From NCBI GenBank assembly GCA_964512635.1, contig CAZEJB010000007.1:1-64000 (forward strand): a DNA stretch of 64,000 nucleotides, given 5' to 3'. Shown here in pieces: positions 62,783 to 64,000 of the stretch (its first letter is position 1; each line of letters begins with the position of its first letter). A model generated the notes under the pieces. It worked only from the letters and a program-made list of their open reading frames with translations. It was not told where the DNA came from and did no database searches. Origin of the DNA: JADZFO01 sp964512635 (GTDB lineage: Bacteria > 4484-113 > JAFGCY01). The translations under genes and the position numbers were made by a program.

Positions 62783-64000
62783 ATCTCTCGCAAGCCACTC
62801 AACCTCCGCGTCGGCGTCGACTCCGGCGGCACCTTCACCGACTTCGTCTGGACACAACCCGACGACGCGGGCGTCTGGTCGCGCCACAGCTTCAAGCTGC
62901 ACAGCACACCGGATGACCCGGCGCGCGCGGTGCTGGAGGGCGTGGAGCGGATCGTTTCCGGTCTTGTAGGTGCGGACCTCGGTGGCGCGGGCATGCCTGC
63001 CCGCAGAGCGCGGTCGGCGGGCGCGAACACCCGCCGCACCATGACCATCGATGTCATCCACGGCACGACCGTCGCCACCAATGCGCTGCTGACGCGCAGC
63101 GGCGCGCGGGTTGTGCTGCTGACGACTGCGGGGATGGAGGACGTGCTGGAGATCGGCCGCCAGGACCGCCCCGCGCTGTATGACCTGCACCCTGCACTGC
63201 CCCCGCCGTTGGTGCCACGCGAGCTGCGCCTTGGCGTGCAGGAGCGCGTCGGCGTCAGCGAGACGCAGCCGGGGGCGCCGGAGGTGTTGATCGAGCTGAG
63301 CGCTGCCGAGGCGCAGCGGGCCGCGCGCAAGGTTAAGGCGCTTAAACCCGAAGCGGTGGCGGTCTGTCTGCTGCACAGCTATATGTATCCGCAGCATGAG
63401 CAACTGCTGGCCGCAGCGCTGCGCGCAGTTCTGCCAGCGGATGTGCCGGTGTTTCTAAGCAGCGAGCTTGACCCGCAACCGCGCGAGTATGAGCGCACAT
63501 CGACGACGGTGATCCACGCCTATCTTTCGCGCGAAGTGGATGCATACTTGCGACGGCTCGAAGCCGGGCTGGCCGAGCTTGGCGCTCGCAGCGGCATCGC
63601 TTGCCGACTGAGCGTGCTGTCCAGCAGCGGCGGAACTTTGACGGCAGCGCAGGCCATCGCCCGTCCGGCCGAGCTGGTGCTGAGCGGCCCGGCCGGCGGA
63701 GTACGCGGCGCGGCAGCGGTGATGACGCGTGCATGGCTAAATGTGGAGGGCATCTCTGCCAGCGGAATTTTGAACGCAGGCTCGGTTTCTGAGACTTTGC
63801 AAACTTGGCCAATCAGCTCTTCGGCCAATGCTTCACGGGCGGGAACGCCCGCGCCACTGGGAGGCGGCCACGGACGACCGCCCCACCAGACAAGCAGCTT
63901 CCTCGGACTCGACATGGGCGGCACATCCACCGATGTCTGCCTGGGCTGGGAAGGCCGCGTGGCTCTGGACAGCGGGCGGCTGATTGAGGGCATGCCGCTG
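62783..64000 (+). CDS. hyuA: hydantoinase A / 5-oxoprolinase family protein, 5' part; unusual start
   Basis: 406 codons open to the window edge; the 3' end is missing. N-terminal RVGVDSGGTFTDFVW, VIHGTTVATNALLTRSGARVVLLTTAGMEDVLEIGRQDRPALYDL, LLHSYMYPQHEQLL, ELDPQPREYERTSTTVIHAYL, SSGGTLTAAQAIARPAELVLSGPAGGVRGAAAV and FLGLDMGGTSTDVCLGWEGRV are the family motifs. It opens hydantoins or 5-oxoproline using ATP. No ATG, GTG or TTG exists between the upstream TGA and the motif; ATC 62783 sits at leaderless spacing. Two insertions contain REP-like palindromes (62981-63009, 63830-63858). Confidence 0.88.
   Translation, partial: MSRKPLNLRVGVDSGGTFTDFVWTQPDDAGVWSRHSFKLHSTPDDPARAVLEGVERIVSGLVGADLGGAGMPARRARSAGANTRRTMTIDVIHGTTVATNALLTRSGARVVLLTTAGMEDVLEIGRQDRPALYDLHPALPPPLVPRELRLGVQERVGVSETQPGAPEVLIELSAAEAQRAARKVKALKPEAVAVCLLHSYMYPQHEQLLAAALRAVLPADVPVFLSSELDPQPREYERTSTTVIHAYLSREVDAYLRRLEAGLAELGARSGIACRLSVLSSSGGTLTAAQAIARPAELVLSGPAGGVRGAAAVMTRAWLNVEGISASGILNAGSVSETLQTWPISSSANASRAGTPAPLGGGHGRPPHQTSSFLGLDMGGTSTDVCLGWEGRVALDSGRLIEGMPL
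62966..63858. repeat. two inverted REP-like palindromes inside hyuA
   Basis: Plus copy 62981-63009 (GGTGGCGCGGGCATGCCTGC), preceded by a GTAG at 62966; minus copy 63830-63858 (AGTGGCGCGGGCGTTCCCGC). Both fall in stretches where the protein is longer than its family, both are in frame, and heads again face outward. Confidence 0.6.

Noticed and set aside
1..64000. tRNA or rRNA genes
   Set aside because: None recognised in any intergenic stretch by reading for conserved arms; a covariance search would be needed to exclude an atypical one.

Overview
The window is 64 kb of GC-rich chromosome (about 60% GC or slightly more by eye) from a Gram-negative bacterium. The evidence for an outer membrane is an ExbB/ExbD pair, a TonB, an outer-membrane barrel of DUF6029 type, Tat secretion and several lipoproteins; FliS indicates flagella. 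It is probably metagenomic: a 100-N scaffold gap (2662-2761) has the same 55 bases on both sides. No rRNA or tRNA gene was found, so the phylum cannot be fixed. An archaeal/eukaryotic-type PheS, a cohesin-dockerin lipoprotein and PKD/Fn3 proteins suggest a little-studied phylum.

Layout. 1-2612: end of exbB, exbD and a membrane-anchored propeller-like protein. 2842-8105 (minus): fatty-acid operon plsX-fabH-fabD-fabG-fabF without acpP. 8228-12864: CAP-domain protein, ECF sigma/anti-sigma pair, FAH hydrolase and AAC(3)-like acetyltransferase. 13281-18498: clpX, a lipoprotein, scpB, an S23 four-helix gene and ltaE. 18709-24952: PKD protein, methyltransferase, tatAC, RpoD-type sigma factor. 25041-30532: class D beta-lactamase, pheS, folP, folE. 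30645-38024: degenerate subtilase, tonB, and the operon rpsP-khpA-rimM-trmD-rplS-lepB. 38239-44197: sugE/gdx under a guanidine-II riboswitch, terC, alkB, gmd, a REP-associated transposase (RAYT). 44834-51724: rpsD, mazG, mreB, DUF389. 51825-62761: dockerin-bearing subtilase, comFB, PPC protein, fliS region, and a TlpA / DUF6029 / cohesin-dockerin-TlpA cluster. 62783-64000: start of a hydantoinase A gene.

Three genome-wide patterns stand out. (1) A RAYT gene lies between perfect 32-bp inverted repeats, and GTAG/GGAG-headed palindromes of the same design occur at about ten other loci. They are arranged head-outward in matched pairs, and some sit in frame inside folP and hyuA. (2) Tandem arrays of 7-8-bp units, often in inverted pairs, begin at the stop codons of many genes. 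One pair encloses the S23 gene, another pair is empty, and one sits in frame inside trmD. (3) Most first genes of transcription units have a -10 box 6-9 nt before the start codon and no Shine-Dalgarno (SD) sequence, implying leaderless mRNAs; genes inside operons have clear SD sites.
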